Shown piece by piece: positions 63,780 to 64,000 of a stretch of 64,000 nucleotides of DNA. Position numbers and translations under genes: made by a program. The notes beneath the pieces were generated by a model. The model was given only the letters and a program-made list of their open reading frames with translations, did no database searches and was not told where the DNA came from. Within the stretch, counting starts at the first letter, position 1, and each line of letters starts with the position of its first letter. The stretch spans positions 558,001 to 622,000 of the forward strand of contig NZ_JACWMY010000002.1 in the NCBI RefSeq assembly GCF_014773265.1, given 5' to 3'. Source of the DNA: Mucilaginibacter pankratovii. Lineage in GTDB: Bacteria > Bacteroidota > Bacteroidia > Sphingobacteriales > Sphingobacteriaceae.

Positions 63780-64000
63780 TTACCGCTCCTCCATCCAGGA
63801 CAGGAAGCCGCTTGATTTTTCTTTATTGATGAGCAGTTTTTCCGGCGTTTCTATCACCAGTTTAACGTAAAGCTTACGCAGGAAATAATGCTCCACTTCT
63901 TTAATCGCTTTAAAATTGACCAGGTATTGCCTGCTCACACGGAAGAATTGCTTGGCTGATACCGCGCCGGCTATCTGATCCAACGACTGGTTTAACGCAT
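63780..64000 (-). CDS. LytTR-family response regulator, C-terminal fragment
   Basis: The gene runs off the right edge; only the last 73 residues are in the window. They read ALNQSLDQIAGAVSAKQFF, RVSRQYLVNFKAIKEVEHYF, KLVIETPEKLLINKEKSSGF, the typical end of a LytTR DNA-binding domain (R-x-H/S-R-x-x-x-V-N pattern and final F-x-x-W). Most Bacteroidota members have an N-terminal receiver domain and work with a LytS-type kinase; that part would lie beyond base 64000. Identity as LytTR is firm, and the rest is assumed. Confidence 0.88.
   Translation of the reverse strand, partial: ALNQSLDQIAGAVSAKQFFRVSRQYLVNFKAIKEVEHYFLRKLYVKLVIETPEKLLINKEKSSGFLSWMEER

Overview
The window looks like chromosome of a Bacteroidota bacterium of the Sphingobacteriaceae, most likely Mucilaginibacter or a close relative. 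The evidence is three SusC/SusD pairs, many lipoproteins with a Cys-Lys-Lys start to the mature protein, an ECF sigma/FecR pair beside a SusC with an STN domain, DUF4998/DUF4959-type lipoproteins, almost no Shine-Dalgarno sequences, and dense carbohydrate-active genes. The genus is inferred from gene content only. No rRNA, tRNA, CRISPR array, complete insertion sequence or prophage was seen.

Layout. (A) 1-10453: a beta-1,3-glucan (laminarin-type) utilization locus. It holds the start of a propeller-type sensor regulator, then SusC, SusD, two PKD-type surface lipoproteins and two GH16 enzymes. (B) 10518-16301: a complete RND efflux pump read leftward (adaptor, pump, outer-membrane channel), followed by katG at 16562-18829. 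(C) 18962-23083: a mixed region with a small membrane protein, an orphan HTH protein, a secreted alpha/beta hydrolase and an ElaA-type acetyltransferase. It contains at least three families of palindromic MITE-like repeats. (D) 23084-33193: a second polysaccharide locus with ECF sigma factor, FecR anti-sigma, STN-SusC, SusD, an active-type GH18, a GH18-like protein without its catalytic acid, and a GH16-like enzyme. (E) 33267-42113: a beta-propeller/cytochrome c fusion with a DUF1080 (3-keto-disaccharide hydrolase) protein, then a GH92 alpha-mannosidase and a GH2 beta-galactosidase-type enzyme. (F) 42377-50129: a third SusC/SusD pair with two surface lipoproteins ending in F5/8-type domains. 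(G) 50782-62644: an alpha-galactoside regulon with galactose mutarotase, GH36 alpha-galactosidase, a large DUF5107-TPR protein, an MFS sugar porter and a second clan GH-D-like enzyme, facing a divergent AraC-type regulator. (H) 62651-64000: a DUF1223 thioredoxin-like protein, a tiny secreted protein and the end of a LytTR response regulator.

How the genes fit together. Surface lipoproteins bind glycans and SusC/SusD pairs import them. Periplasmic or surface GH16, GH18, GH92, GH2 and GH36 enzymes cut them, and the MFS porter brings released sugar into the cytoplasm. Control seems to use three routes: a propeller sensor for A, sigma/anti-sigma signalling through the STN domain for D, and AraC for G. 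The predicted substrates (beta-1,3-glucan, beta-GlcNAc polymers or N-glycans, alpha-mannan, galactosides) would suit a bacterium feeding on fungal cell walls or plant and fungal litter; this is inference.

The least explained items are the repeat mosaic around elaA, the chain of mini-hairpins at 39108-39314, an 18-bp GTTTACA double repeat found at two distant loci, a 24-bp direct repeat upstream of the third SusC, the degenerate GH18, the propeller-cytochrome/DUF1080 pair and the DUF5107-TPR protein.
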